DNA from: Podospora comata
Taxonomy: Eukaryota; Ascomycota; Sordariomycetes; Sordariales; Podosporaceae
NCBI GenBank assembly: GCA_017354895.1
Contig: CP071493.1
Span: forward strand, 2,852,001 to 2,916,000
Direction: 5' to 3'
DNA: 64,000 bases
Part shown: piece after piece, positions 10,072-23,096 of the stretch
Layout: each line of letters begins with the position of its first letter
Numbering within the stretch: position 1 is the first letter of the stretch
The notes under the pieces: generated by a model
What the model saw: only the letters and a program-made list of their open reading frames with translations
What the model was told of the DNA's origin: nothing
The model's database searches: none
Position numbers and translations under genes: made by a program

Positions 10072-13000
10072 CAGTGCGTCGCTGTGCTTGTGGTGACACC
10101 TTGAGAAGTGTTTTCTCCAAGATTGTGTGTGGGTACTGGGTCAACAAACCAAGATAGCAGAATTGTTGTATTTTTGAATATATGCATAACTTTGTTGCTC
10201 GTTCCTTGTCCCGCTACGCACACCAGTTGGTGCGAGCATGGTCTTATTGGAACATGATACACCTGAGTGAGCAGCTTCTGGGTCTGGCTATTGTCGGCCT
10301 TCAAAACATACGCTCGTCATGGAACTTGAATCTGCACACCTTTCTCTTGATTACCAACTTTCCCCCAGAACTCTACAGTCCCCGCAACACTCACCGCCGT
10401 GTATCTCTGATGTCACCGGTTCCCGAGCTGACCGAGCTGGATTTTTCATGTCATTGTTCTGTTTAATTGTTACAATTGCCACGATCAAGAGGCTCAAAGA
10501 GAGACATATCAGAAAAGAAAAAAAAGGGAGGAGGCAAGGGATGAGGGGGGAGATGGCGACCGGTCGCGTGGGACAGACAGGTGGGCTTGATTCGAGAAGC
10601 AAGGTGAACACGGATGTGGCGTGAAACTTCCACTTTGGAGAAACGGGTTGTGTCCGTGTTGTTGTTAGTGGGATTGGAGTTGGGCTATATGAAGGGGGAA
10701 TATGGTGAAGGTAGTCAACCAAGTTGTAGTTGGCACATGCTTGACTTGATGTTTCGAGGCATATATCAAAAAAGAGACGGGCGTACCTCATTGGTCAATG
10801 CCCCCATTGCTCAGATGATTCAAGATGAACGGTTCTTCTCAAAAGCCACCAAATGACTTGCCGCTTTCCCAAGTCTCGATTCGCACTTATGCATGCAGGT
10901 CGCAGGTCACGGAATCGCTGTCGGTCGCTTTTTGGGCGGCCGGCCGGTGTACCTGCTGTGAACTGCTGCGGTGCGAGGTTGATGTGTAACTGGTGAGCGT
11001 GGAGAATCCCTGTTCAGATAATACTCTTCTTTCTTTTTTTTATGTACAAGATCCAAGGAACTGGAAGGGAGGTTCCTGTTTCCAGGTTAGGTGAGGTCTC
11101 CGTGAACTCAACTCTTGAGACGTCAGGGTGGGATGGATATATGATTGGTTGGTCAGGGGTGTCTCGTCCTTATTAGGTAATTTTTGGTGTGGACCACACG
11201 CAATTCGAGGTTTTCCTCTTTGCCCACCCTCTGTGCCATCTGATTATTAGTTCGACTGCAGGAGCCGGGCTCAGCAGTTTTTCTTGGGTTTGGGATGCCA
11301 CCGTCTTTCGGAAGAGGCAAGAATAATCAACAATAATGCTGCGTAAACTAACACCACATTGGCATATGCAGCGAGAGATGCAGAGGGCCAGACTCTCAAG
11401 AATTTCAATGGAATAAATCATTGGACGCTAGCTCAGATCAAGACCCACGGAACGAGCCCCGGGCGGACCCAGACCATCTCGGCAAGCCGTGGAAGTCCTG
11501 TTCGAAAAAGCTTGTCAAAGTGATCGATGGATCTACAATTTGTTTTCCACGGTCCCTGGAGGAGGCCTTGTCATGGAAGGAATTGTTGAGCTTCTAGTGA
11601 GAGAAGAGGTGATAAGGTAGAGATGGATTCAGAGTTTGAATCTGCGATCCCGACATGTTTTGTGGCACGAGAGCAGGCGCAGTCCCTGCTTGTGCCTTCG
11701 TGGTGCATTGCATGCAAAGGGTCCAGATCCTGCGGCACCGACCGTCGCGGCCCCAAACGGATCCAATGCAATTCGTCTCAAATGGCAATCCGGGGGGCCG
11801 TTCAGATGAACATGAAATTCGGTGCAATATCCGCGGAGGGGCCTCTGGGTCTCGGGGTATTCTTAGAGTCTGGAAAGTAGCACCGCGTTACTTCTTGCCT
11901 TCAACACAGATCCATAGATGCCCCGTTGACGTCGTTGCAACTGATGGCCAACTGCATATTCAGGTTCGGCACTCACGTCGAGGCGGAGTCCTTGTGTGAC
12001 GCCTCCATGGCGCAACCTCTACGGACAGACCGGTGAGGGGCTTTGTAGCTGGAGGGGGCTTGCATTGTGGTCTCTTGAGGACAAATATTAGTTCGAGAAA
12101 AGGGGAAAAGCGCAGTCTGCACCCCATGTTTTTTGCTCTCTCTTGGGCCACCTAGGGAGTGCCCTGGGCGCTATCGCACCGCAGCACCGTTACGCTGTTG
12201 CCGTCTGAGCCCAGGGACACCCGCACACCGTCTAGCTGCTTCAGTGCTAGCCCAGCCATAATTGGAACCATTTGCACACGCTTTACCCAAAATGACATGG
12301 GGGCCAGAAGCAAATTCATGTGGGCGCTGGCTTTGCAGGTTGGCTTTCCGTTAGGGACCCGCTTCCCCGTTCATTCCCCTGGCCATCCCCCTTCCTCGGC
12401 CTGGCCTGCGAACGCAACGTGACGCTTCTTTCTGTTCTCACAATCATCCTCCTCCAACTTGTGGTGTTGTGAGACCCCAGGACGAACGACCTGACCTATC
12501 TATTTGCCGCCTACCTACCTTACCTACTCTCGTTTCCAATTCTCACGCTCGTTCTACCCCGTCCGTTCGTTGCCGCCGTTCACGACTTGCCCGTTGCTTT
12601 TTCTCCTTTTCTACCAACTTACTACCTTACCTACCACAACCTGTGTGGCTCTTTTATCAGCTGCTCACCCGCCCGCAGTTCCTGTCTCTGAATGCGCCGC
12701 CCATCCCCGCGACGATACCGGCTTGGACCTTGAAACGACAGCCCTCACCCGCCGCACCCCTCAAAAATCTTGATGTTGTTTCGAGAGAGGCATCAGCACC
12801 TCGAGTTACCGCTGGCTCACCTGCATCTTTACATTTGACGCTGCCTCTTTTTACGCGAGCCGACAATCTTCCCGATCGCGGCTCACCCTTCTCCAAGCCA
12901 CCAAATACTCGCGCATCTTTTAGGTCGATCCCGCATGGTTCGAGTCGCACGCCACACTTCGTTTGCCGGTTGGGTGGTCTGAGTCGGCCAGAGTTGACCT

Positions 13001-13227
13001 CATAGTTTATGCGCCTTTAGCTCGACGTTTCGGTATTCCGTCGACGCTGTTGCCCCTGACGTCTTGCCCAGGACCGATCTTCAAACCCCAGGTATCAGCG
13101 GAGGGTTGCGGTTGAGGAGGAACCCCCTCACTGGACCGCCACGCATCGACCCAGCAGATATTTCGAAGCAAACACTACAACAACGTATGAATCATCGTAG
13201 GAAATATTTTGCATCGCGAACAGCACC
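10072..13227. other. Gene-free interval and long leader of the Sel1 gene
   Basis: No credible gene is visible over about 3 kb. From about 12,450 the sequence is CT-rich, in the manner of a 5' leader, and contains a 178-codon frame (12469-13005) of Pro/Ser/Arg-rich, low-information sequence. I regard this as leader or uORF sequence of the downstream Sel1-repeat gene, not as a separate protein. Confidence 0.5.
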
Positions 13228-15480
13228 ATGGCGAACCGACCTGACTTTATCGACGTGAGGTCGAAATCCTCCGCTTCCGTTGGACGCCCGCTACGATCCC
13301 CTCGTCTCCATGTTGCGGGCGAAGCACCGCCGGAACTATCACCTCTCGATGCCTTCGCGCTACAAAGCCGTCTGCTGGCAAAGCAGCTGCAGGAAAGTCA
13401 AAAGTCTGGGCGACGCATGAGTCGACTGCCACCGTTGACTACTGAAAGCCCGTTGATCATGCAGGGAAGGTCGGAGTATTTTCGATCCATGTCCCACGAT
13501 TCTGCTTCCGAGGAAGAATTCGCTGCGCAGCACAGCGCAGGCTCTGGATTTAGACCAGAGGTGGAAACTGATATCAACAACCGGCCTGTATCGGTGCATC
13601 CCCGAATGAGCCATATACCACCTACGCCTGAGCAGAATGTCCCGGTACCAAAACTGCCGCCGACCTTTGACTCACAGAAGGAGGCAGATCAGGAGCAGGA
13701 ACAGGACCGCGAGAGCTTGTTCGGGGTCGGAGCTCGAAGGGAACATTCACCAGGCCCAATGGATACTGCTGCTCCCCCTGCCCAACTGACGAGGACGGTA
13801 ACGCAGGAGAGTATACCTCTCCCAGCATCGACACCTACTCGCTCGATTACTAGCTCCCCCGAAAGAATATCCAAGACAACCTCCCATGAAGCCGGGGGGC
13901 TTGTTCCTCCTCGGCCTCTATTCACTAAGCGCTCTTCGAGTTTGATGTCCTCTCATGACAGTTCGGCCGACGATGAAGGATTCAGCACCCCGATGAGCAC
14001 ATCATTTCACTCTCAGGGGTCTCGCAAGTTTTCTACCAGCAGCGGTGTTTTGTCGCCTGGGTTTGCCCCATACCAGCGATCACCTTCCATCAGCTCGGAT
14101 ATTTCTGCTTTGCCGCGCCCGTCGTTCAATTTCTCTAGACCCCTCAGCAGAGCTGGGACACCAAGTCTGGATCCACCAGCACGGCAAGCATCATCTGATA
14201 GTCATGCTTCGTTCATGCTCACGACCGATGATGCAGCCCATACGCCCATCAGTATGAGCAGCGAGGCACTCACCGAGTCTACGCCCAAAGAAGACGTATT
14301 TGTGCTGCCGCGGGGTAAGGCTTTGCAAAGGAACTCGGTTGTCCTGCCGGACATGAAGGCCCCGGCGAGATTTTCATGGGAACATCCTGTTGAAAACCAT
14401 GGACAACCACCACCATCCCCACCTAGCAGGCCGGCAAGCAGGCCAACAAGTTCAACCGGGCCACCGAATCCTCCTGAAGCCAACAATCGGCCGTCACACG
14501 AGCGTAGTAAGCTCAGCACTGAGATTTTTAGATCGGGACCAGAGCCATTCCCACCTCTGGGCAGACCATCGACAGAGAGTGCCCGTGTGTCTGGAGAGTC
14601 GCAACGAGGCCGTGCTCCCTTTGCCCATCTACACGATGCTGCTGCGGGGAGATCGATAATGTCGAACAACACAAGCGATTCGGCAAGCACAATCAAGCCT
14701 GGACCTGCCACACCGGCTAACCCACCAACGATGGCCGATCTTACTGCGGAAGAACACGTTAACAAGGCCATTGCTCTTCACCAGGAAGGTTCGCTGCCAG
14801 AGTCAGCGTGGCATTTACGGCACGCAGCCAAGCAGGGTCACCCTACTGGCATGCTGCTATATGCTTTGGCTTGTCGTCACGGCTGGGGCATGCGACCGAA
14901 CCCTCGTGAGGGAGTGGAGTGGCTTCGGAAAGCCATGGATTCGGCGAATCTGGAAATCAAGGAGGACGAGGAGCATGCCAAGGAGGGCAAGCATGTGGAT
15001 GTGAATGAGCGGAAGACACACCGTGCTCAGTTGGCGCTCAGTATATATGAACTGGGTGTCAGTCATATGAACGGGTGGGGGATTGAGCAAGATAAGGTGT
15101 TGGCGTTGAAGTGTTTTGAAACAGCTGGAGGTCTGATTCTTCCTTACTACAATGATTCGGTATTCGGTGCTGACAGATATCCGTGTAGCTTGGGGAGATG
15201 TCGATGCGCTTGCGGAGGCCGGGTTCTGCTATGCTCAAGGCATTGGCTGCAAGAAGAACCTGAAAAAGAGTGCCAAACTCTATCGGGAGGCCGAGTCGAA
15301 GGGAATGAGCATGGTGGGCAATAGCTGGTATGTTTCTGTCATGTATTCTCTGGCAAGAAAATCTTTTAACATTGGCACAGGATTCACAAGCCAAAATATG
15401 CCGACGACCCTGAAAAGGACAAGAAGGACCGGGCAAAGTCAAAATCTAGAAAGAGCATCTTTAGCAGAAAGACGCATTGA
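13228..15480 (+). CDS. Sel1-repeat protein, Dsf2/Nif1-like
   Basis: Three exons, 13228-15130, 15189-15327 and 15381-15480, with introns of 58 and 53 bp; product about 713 aa. The first 500 residues are disordered and rich in Ser, Pro and Thr (many SP/TP sites). From about residue 505 the protein turns into Sel1/TPR-like repeats: EEHVNKAIALHQEGSLPESAWHLRHAA, then GMLLYALACRHGWGMRPNPREGVEWLRKA, LSIYELGVSHMNGWGIEQDKVLALKCFETA and GFCYAQGIGCKKNLKKSAKLYREAE. The C-terminal tail is basic (KSKSRKSIFSRKTH). This layout matches a conserved fungal family related to yeast Dsf2 and fission yeast Nif1, the latter reported as a cell-cycle (mitosis) inhibitor; the role here is inferred only. ATG 13228 is in CACCATGG context. 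Confidence 0.85.
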
Positions 15481-16684
15481 TCTCTTTGCTCGCCATGCCA
15501 TGCCAACAAACATTACTCTTCAGCCCAGCATAACCCGACGACCAACGACAACTCCCCTACCTATAAAGGACGACATCTTTTTCTCAACACTTTGCATTTT
15601 TTCTCGGGTTTTTTCTTTCTTTGTTAGATAGTTTTTTTTTCAGTCATCATCTATCGTCATCATCATCACTCATACCCCCATCAGCCTTTTTTGTTACTTT
15701 TTTGCTTTTTGTGGAGTTTTTTTTTTTTTGTGTTTTGTTATAGGGGAAACTTGCAACATATTGTGGGCGTTGCATTTTTTCCTTTTACAAATTCGTTGCG
15801 GTGGGCAGGTGCAAAAAGAGCAAGGTGTGATGGGTAACGGGGGCTTTTCTAGGGATTCGTTTTCTTTTCAATTTTCTTCCTGTTGATCTCCAAAAGTCGG
15901 ATATTGAGAGGATCTTCTTTTGTACTTTTTTTTGTGTTTGTTTGGTTTCTTCTTTTCAAGGTTATCTATTTTGGTTTGGTATTATGCTTGGGGTTTTTTC
16001 TTTCTTTTTTTGGTGGGCAGAGAAAGAGGGGGGGACTGGATTTAGCGAGGAGTGAAGAGTAGGAGAGCAAAGATGGGAGGAAGGGGGGGGGGAGGGGGCG
16101 GTGGGAAGTTTCTAAAAATCTAATCGTAGTTTTTCTCGATGGTTGGTTTGGTTGTTGTTGTTGTTGTTGATCAGCAAGAAAGCTTTTTGTAGATATCTGC
16201 GAGCTATGTATGTTACCTATTTAGTTGAAGCTGGTGTTAGGTAAGATACTTATTTAGAGGTGGGGTGGAAGCGAGGGAGGTGGGAGATGAGACGGACCTC
16301 GAAAAGAACCTGGGGGTTTGACAGGATCAAAGATTTCTGGAAGATGTTGACTTTCTGGTGATTCATGTGTGGATTTGAGTATGATATCCACCTCGGTATC
16401 AAGAGCTTGAAATATGATCAGCACGCCTTTGAACTGTCTTTCAAGGCCTTTTCACTATGTTAAGAGGCCTTTTAACAATCTATCAAGACCTATCAACTAT
16501 TTATCAAGGCCTATCGATTTCATTATCTTTCAGGGCACGGTTTGACCGACAATATCGATATAGCACACCAAATACGTCCGAAATTAATGATTCGACTTGA
16601 GCTCTATTAGTTCTTTGCCCACGCCTGCTCTCAATTTCATCACATCAATACTAATATCACATGACCCACGCCTCATCCCAGCAC
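15481..16684. other. Convergent intergenic region, T-rich 3' flank
   Basis: Downstream of the Sel1 gene the + strand is rich in T runs (15,620-16,020) and holds an 11-G run near 16,084 and a (TTG)n stretch near 16,150, as expected of 3' UTR and terminator DNA between convergent genes. No gene seen. Confidence 0.5.
16432..16537. repeat. Degenerate ~21-bp tandem repeat, family A (copy 2)
   Basis: About five imperfect units such as CTGTCTTTCAAGGCCTTTTC, ATGTTAAGAGGCCTTTTAAC, ATCTATCAAGACCTATCAAC and ATTTATCAAGGCCTATCGA. The consensus (TNTCAAGGCCTNTTAAC) is the same as that of the array at 6926-7048. It lies between the 3' ends of the Sel1 and PUP1 genes. Confidence 0.7.
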
Positions 16685-17573
16685 CTATGTGTCAACCTCC
16701 ATCTTATCGCCAGCCTCCGCCTCCGTCAAGTCCGTGATACTGACAAAGTTCCCAATATCCTGCTTCCTGATCGTGATCTTCTCGTTCAGCACCGCCGTGG
16801 TACCCGTTGGGAACACATAGCTCTTGAGCTTCTGCGTCCTCTCGTTTGGCTTGATGTAGTTCCTCTTGAGAATTGTCTTCTCCGGCGTGATGATTGCCAC
16901 ATCCACGTTGCTACCAGAACCCAAATCGTTCCAGATACCAGCCTCGATAGCGTCCGCGCAGAGCTTCACAGCCTCGTCCTGGGTCAGCTTGGCCTTCCAC
17001 TGCGTCTCAAAGACGGACATGGCGGCGAGGGAGCCGGAACCCATGGTCACGTAGGGCAGCTTGTCGGTGGAGCCGTGGGCGTGGACGGTGAAGAGGTGGG
17101 TGCCAGTGGGGTCGACGCCGGCGACGACGAGGTAGGCGCCGATGTGCCCTTGGTAGCGGAAGAGGTGCTGCTTGAGCATGGTCATGACGGTTACCACGCG
17201 GGGCTTGCGGCCGGTGGAGAGGGAATGGAGCTCGAGCTGGGAGGAGATGAGGGCGGTGGTGAACTCGGTGTCGGCGGCGGTACCGGCACCGGCGCACCAG
17301 ATGTTGGGGGAGATGTAATGGAGCTTTTCGCAGTTCTTGTCGGCGACAATGGGGCCTGAGGTGGCACGGGTATCGGCGGCGATCTGGAGCGGAGAGGGTT
17401 AGATATTATGGGATGGGGGTTAAATTCGAAGGGGGGGGACGGCATACCACTACACCACCATCATATATACATCCCACAATGGTGGTACCAGTGCTGGTCG
17501 CCTTGGGGAGGGGCACGCCGCGGGCGTGGAGAGCCGCATTGCGGTTGTAATTTGAGAAATCGAAACCAGGCAT
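16685..17573 (-). CDS. PUP1: 20S proteasome subunit beta 2 (trypsin-like)
   Basis: Two exons, 17573-17448 and 17383-16685, with a 64-bp intron (donor GTATGC) in phase 0; product 274 aa. The exon join gives [17 protein letters not shown], a hallmark of proteolytic beta subunits. The propeptide of 29 residues ends at Gly29 before the catalytic Thr30 (GTTIVG), as in yeast Pup1. Further family residues are [16 protein letters not shown], the [10 protein letters not shown] segment and the C-terminal extension that wraps the neighbouring beta 3 subunit. Function: trypsin-like cleavage (after basic residues) in the 20S core. Divergent from NUP159. Confidence 0.97.
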
Positions 17574-18426
17574 GGTGTGTGGTTGGTTTGTGGTTGAATA
17601 TCGTCGGTTCTAAGTGTCCAAGCTCGGCTGTGGGGGTATGCTCGTGGGAAGGGGGCTCTTGATCGAGGCCGTTGAAGAGCTGATGACAAAGATGGGATCG
17701 TAACGCCTTGGCTGGCAGCCGCAACTCTTGAATGCGGGATTGTGGAGCGAGGATGCTACGGGTGACTTATATGGTCAGACGTCTGGGCCTGTAGCTGTCT
17801 CAGTCGTGGATGATGGAGTCTTGAAGCTGTAGAAGGTTGCTACCGCAGCTTTCCCGAGCAGGATGTTGGCGGGCGTTCAGGCGGGCGATACAGTGGTCGT
17901 CAAGCTTGGACTGACGCGCGCTACAGGGTGCTGCCTGACTCCACAGCGGGACCTGGAGGCTGGCCCAAGCTCTCCCCACACGTGACAAGCGCTAACCAAG
18001 AGGGGGAAGGCACTCTTGAGTGACAGGGGTGTGCTCTCGGGTTGGCATGGCAGGCACGGCAGGCAGAAAAATCGTGGGTCAATCGCTCATTGGCGCGTCG
18101 TTCACCATTTCTTTGAGCTGGTGTTGACTTTCGACTTGCACAAAGCAACTGCAGTCCCAACCCCCTCCTGGCAACATTGTTACTGCCAACCAACAACTAT
18201 TCCCGATCGAAACGACACCCATAATTAGGGGGACACGCGCAAACTATTGCTATTTCAATACTTCCAGTCCCTTTTGCTCGACGACTTCTCGGACTCGCTG
18301 CCCGATCGCGATACCGCTTTGGCTGGATTCGCTCTCGAGCCCCGGGACACCTTGCCCGCTGATGAATCACGCTAGACTCTGAGCTCAGGTCCGCTGTCTA
18401 AGGCCGGCCGCATCGCAGCTACAGCT
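17574..18426. promoter_or_regulatory. Bidirectional promoter region PUP1/NUP159
   Basis: An 853-bp interval between two divergent start codons with no credible gene inside. It must contain the upstream control sequences of both genes. I looked for but did not find a clear Rpn4-type proteasome box (GGTGGCAAA). Confidence 0.6.
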
Positions 18427-21400
18427 ATGGCTTTCGGTTTTGGAAACGCGAGCAATGCCATGATGGGCGCACCTTCCGCTGGCGGGGTGGGGGGGTTGTC
18501 GCAAGGAAGCGATCTCGAGGTTATCCAGACAGAGGTGAGATAGGTGCACGGTGAAAGGTGGTTGAGCTCACACCAGAGTGGAGCGCTAATTTGTATATAC
18601 AGGGTCTTGGATTTCTCTCTCTCGCCGGCGATTCAAAGGTTCAGTTGACCTCAAAATGGCAGCCTGCTCCAGCCCCAACGGCATCCCTTCTTAGCATTGC
18701 CCCTCGAAAGGGTCTGGTTGCTGCGGCCAGCCCAGACGCGGTACACATCGCCACAACCGAGTCTGTACGGAAAGCGTTCGAGGCCCCTAAGAATGGCGAT
18801 AGCGACGTCCGACCGTTCACACCCCAGGCCAAGGTGCCGCTTGGCATCAGGATCTCACAGTTAGCCTTCACCGTGGATGAACAATTCCTCATTCTTTCCG
18901 CCGAGTCGGGCGGTGGTCTTGCTGTCTACAATACCGACACGCTTACACAAGGCGGCACGCAATCCGCCTTCGAAATACCTACAAATTCGGAATCTCTCAG
19001 GGCTCTGGTTCCAAATCCTTCACCGGATCTCTCGCACTTCGTCGCCATCGTGACGGACAAAGGCAACCTCTTGATGGCGAACCTTGCGGAGAAGAAGCTT
19101 GTATCCGGCGCGAATGGGCCAGTACTTCGTTCGCAAGTCAGCTGTGTCTCATGGAGCACCAAGGGAAAACAGCTGGTTGCTGGTGTAGCTGACGGCTCCA
19201 TCTACCAAATGACACCCGAAGGTGTGGAAAAGGCACATATTCCAAAGTCCCCCAGTGTTGGAGATTACCATGTCGCCTCGTTGGCCTGGATTGAGAACCA
19301 CGTGTTCCTTGCTGTTTACAACCAGACAAATGGTCAAGATCCATCTGTTTTCAACCTAATCACCCGCCATCAACCACCAGGAGGAACACCTACGTTCACC
19401 TATCAGAAGATCACTGACCCGGTAGAGCCTTTTGTGGCCGACAAGACACCACACCACACTATCCTCAGGCTGAAGGATTTCCCCCCAAATCTCGACGAGT
19501 GTTTGCTGGTTGCGTCAACGGCCAATGAAGGCATTGGTTTATTGACACGCTCCAAGACCCCCTTGACACAGGACAAGGATGCGGACAAGATCACAAATGT
19601 GTTCACAACAACTGAGTTTGCTGACGATTCTAAGCGTGCTCAGCTCCCTATGGGCGAGGACCTGACTGATACGTTTCCTATCGGAGCGACGCTCGACCTG
19701 TCCAGCAAGGAAAAGGTTTACAAGCCCATCCCGACGGACGAAATCGAGAACTCTCCCGGGCCTCTCCCTGGCCTGTGGGTGCTCAATAATGAAGGCGTGC
19801 TTGTGTCCTGGTGGGTTGTCTATAACGAATCTATTCGGGCCGGGACAACGTATCCGGGTATCGTAGGAGGGTCCGCCGCTCAGGCAATCACACCAGCGGC
19901 CCCAGCTAGCTCTGGCGTCTCTGCCTTTGGGTCTCCTGCCGTTGCTAGCTCTGGAGCTTCTGCTTTTGGGTCCCCTGCCCTTGCCAGCCCTGGAGTCTCT
20001 GCCTTTGGCAAACCCTCTCCTGCTCCAGCTTTCGGGACACCGTCCTCTCCCGCGGCATTCGGTGGTTCCTCTGCTTTGGGAGCCAAGGCTTCACCCTGGG
20101 CTACCGCATCAGGTACATCTGCTGCCCCAGCGTTTGGTTCCAGCGCGTTCGGTAGTAAACCAGCTGCTGCTGTACCTGCGTTTGGTGCCCCTGCTTTTGG
20201 CCAGCCATCGGCCCCTGCGTTCGGCCAGAGTTCACTAGGATTGGGGGCGGCTAAGCCTTCTCCATGGGCCACGGGAACAACTGCTTCTGCAGCACCTGCC
20301 TTTGGACAGTCAGGTTTAGGCAGCTCGGCAGCCGCCGCCGGTAAGGTGTTCGGTAGCGGTGCTGCTCCACCAGCTGGTGGTTTTGCCAGTTTTGCCAGTA
20401 AGGGTGGCTTTGGGTCTCTGGGCGGTGCTTCTTCCGGATCCAGCATCTTCGGATCAAAGCCTGCTGGCTCTGCCCCTGCCCCTGAAGTCTCAATGGATAC
20501 ACCTACAGCATTCCCTCCGCCGGCTGCGAAGACGGACAGACCCGCTTTTGGGGCTTCTCCTTTTGTATTGGGAAGTACATTCAAGGCTGATACCTCAAGT
20601 GCTGCTAGTGCCTTTGAAACTAAAAAGCCAGAAGGCAGCTCCATGTTTGGAAGTGGGTTCAGCTCTGCCTTGGAAGCCCCAGCTTCCAAGGATGAGGATA
20701 TGGATAGAGTAACGCCAGCGCCCGAGGAGAAGCCCAAGTCTGTATTTGGTGACCTCGGATCTACTACGCCAACATCGACACCGGCCCCCTCGAAGTTCGA
20801 CTTCCAAACTGCTGGCGCCGAAGCTGCCAAAACGACCCTATTTGCCCCGAAGGCCTCGGCTCCCACATCTAGTATCTTTGGAACTCCAGGACCTGCTTCG
20901 TCGGGGCTTTTTAAGCCAAAGCCGGAAACTGACCTCTTTGGTCAACCGAAGCCTGCTGCTAATCCTTTTGGCGCACCGAAACCTGCCGCGCCAAATGTAT
21001 TTGGGTCACCAAAGCCTGCGGAAAATCTTTTCGGAGCACCAAAGATCAAGCAAGAGGAAAGCGATAAAGAGAATGTTAAGAGTGTTCCGGCGGCCCCTCT
21101 GCCGCCGGATGCAACTAGTAAGGCCGACTTCTCTTTTAGCTCTTCATCTTCAGGATCAAACAACTCACAAGAAGCAGATACCAAAGCTCCTGTGAAAGCA
21201 GAGGAGGCGCCACTCCCTCCGGATTTCATGAAACCAGGCCCCCCCTCGAAGGAAACATCCAAGTCACCAGGATTCAGTGAAAGCGATACTGGGCGGATGC
21301 CCCCCAACCTGCTTTCGAGCAAACCGAAGCCTGAGGTCTACGATGCCAAACCACCTACCCCTGAGGAGGCCCCCTTGCCGCCTGACTTTATCGGCAAGCC

Positions 21401-23096
21401 CGCCACCAAACTTCCGGATGTCCCTGCTGTGCCAGAAAGCCCCGACGAGAGTGAACTGTCAGAATGTGACGCGGAAGATCAGACTCACGAACTTGAGGAA
21501 GGTGAGGTTGATGAAGAAGAGGAAGAGTACGATGAGGAAGAATCGGAAGGCAGCGGCGTTGATGTGACTAAGGAGTTCAGCCCGACAGCTGGCGGTTTTG
21601 AGAGTCACACTCCTGGCATCACTCCCCATGGGTCTTTTGATGGTGGCATGACTGGAAGTGCGTTCTCGACCATTTCAAGATCCGAGGCCAACCAAGGTCG
21701 CCCGCTCTTTGGCGAGATCAACACGAGGAACGCCCCGTCGTTCCCCAAGCCGGTGCCGACAAGCCCTCGATCGCCGAGTCCGATGCGAGGTCCACCTCGG
21801 GCGAGCCTTCTCCGGCCTGGTCCCCCCGACACTCCTCGGTCCTTTGCGCCAGGTGTTGCGTCGGATCTCTTGGGACGTCGCTCAGCACCCCCGGCTACCA
21901 GCCCGTTCGGTTCTGCTCCAGCTAGCCGGGCGCGGCCACAGGAGGTCGACCCTAACATCAAAGCCCAGATGAGGCTCGCGGCCAAGCGAGAAGAAGAAGC
22001 CAAGCAAGCCCTCGTGGATCCGGAAGACGAGGGCATCCAGCAACTTCTCCGCTCCAAAATTGAGCCCACTCTGCAGATTGACGAGTTCTTGGCGACGGAC
22101 ACAAGGCTCAAGGAAATTGAGAAGCGCGGAGAGAACGAGATCCCAGCTGCGTGCGAGGCTCTCTGGCGGGATATCAACCGCATGATTGATCGCCTGGGCC
22201 TCAACTCCCGAGCGCTCCAGTCTTTCATCCTCGGCCATACCACCCTCCGCAAGGAGGACGGCCGCGACCAGGACGATCTCGAACACCCCGATGACTGGGT
22301 CCTTGTCGAAGCTGAAGATCTCGGTAAAATAATCGACAGCCAACTCTCCCGTCGCCTGGAAGAGGGCCGCATTCAAGAGATTGACCGCGTCGAAGATGAG
22401 ATTTCTGGCCTGATGCGGGACCTGACCAAGCTCCGCGCCAAAGAAGAAGACATGCGCAAGATCATCATGGCGCATGTCGATCCCGACCAGGTGAATGTTG
22501 CCAAATCTTTACCTCTCAGTGCGGAGCAGGCCGCGCAGCAGAATGAGCTCAGACGATCCTTCGCGACGTTTTCGGGGCTGTTGGCGGAAGCAGAAGAGGC
22601 ATTGACGCTGCTCAAGGCAAAGATTGCTTCTGCAGGGGGTGCGAGCGGTAGAGCACCTGTTCCTACGGTGGATGCCATCTTGAGAACGATTCAAAAGATG
22701 ACCAGCATGGCGGAGAGGAGGAGCGGGGATATTGATGTTTTGGAGAACCAGATGAGGAGGTTGAGGTTGGGGACTCCGGCGAGGAGCAGGGAGGGGAGTC
22801 CGTTTGTTGGTGGAGGAGGGCCGGCCACGCCGACGCCGAATAATAGGAGGTCGTTGTTGATGAGCCCCGGCAGGGGGGAGTCGCCTTTTGGGGCGTCGGT
22901 TAGGATGGGAAGTGTTGGACCTGGCGGCGGTGGTGGGGCGGGGCCTAGTCCGAGAAAGAAGTTGAGTCAGTTTAGTGAGGAGGAGAAGAAGGTGCTGAGG
23001 GAGAGGGAGAGGAGGAGGAAGAATGTGTTGGGGTTGTTGAGGGGGAGTTTGGAGAGGACGGGGGGGAATGTTAGTCGGTTGAGGGATGATGAGTAG
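18427..23096 (+). CDS. NUP159: FG nucleoporin Nup159 (NUP214 homologue)
   Basis: Two exons, 18427-18534 and 18603-23096 (68-bp intron, phase 0); product about 1533 aa. Order of parts: a short N-terminus ending LEVIQTE/GLGFLSLAGD, a beta-propeller to about residue 430 (binding site of the RNA helicase Dbp5 in the family), an FG region at about 470-855 with many AFGxP, SIFG and FGxPKP units, a segment with three APLPPD repeats (about 865-970), an acidic stretch (ELEEGEVDEEEEEYDEEE, about 990-1020), and a helical C-terminus at about 1150-1420 that in yeast joins the Nup82-Nsp1 complex. It sits on the cytoplasmic face of the nuclear pore and acts in mRNA export. The last 120 codons are G-rich and low complexity. 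The small first exon is needed, since the second has no suitable ATG. Confidence 0.93.

Noticed and set aside
12469-13005. 178-codon plus-strand frame
   Set aside because: Pro/Ser/Arg-rich translation of CT-rich leader DNA without domain or good start context.
19880-20866. Ala/Pro-rich minus-strand frame opposite the Nup159 FG region
   Set aside because: Low-complexity mirror of the FG repeats.
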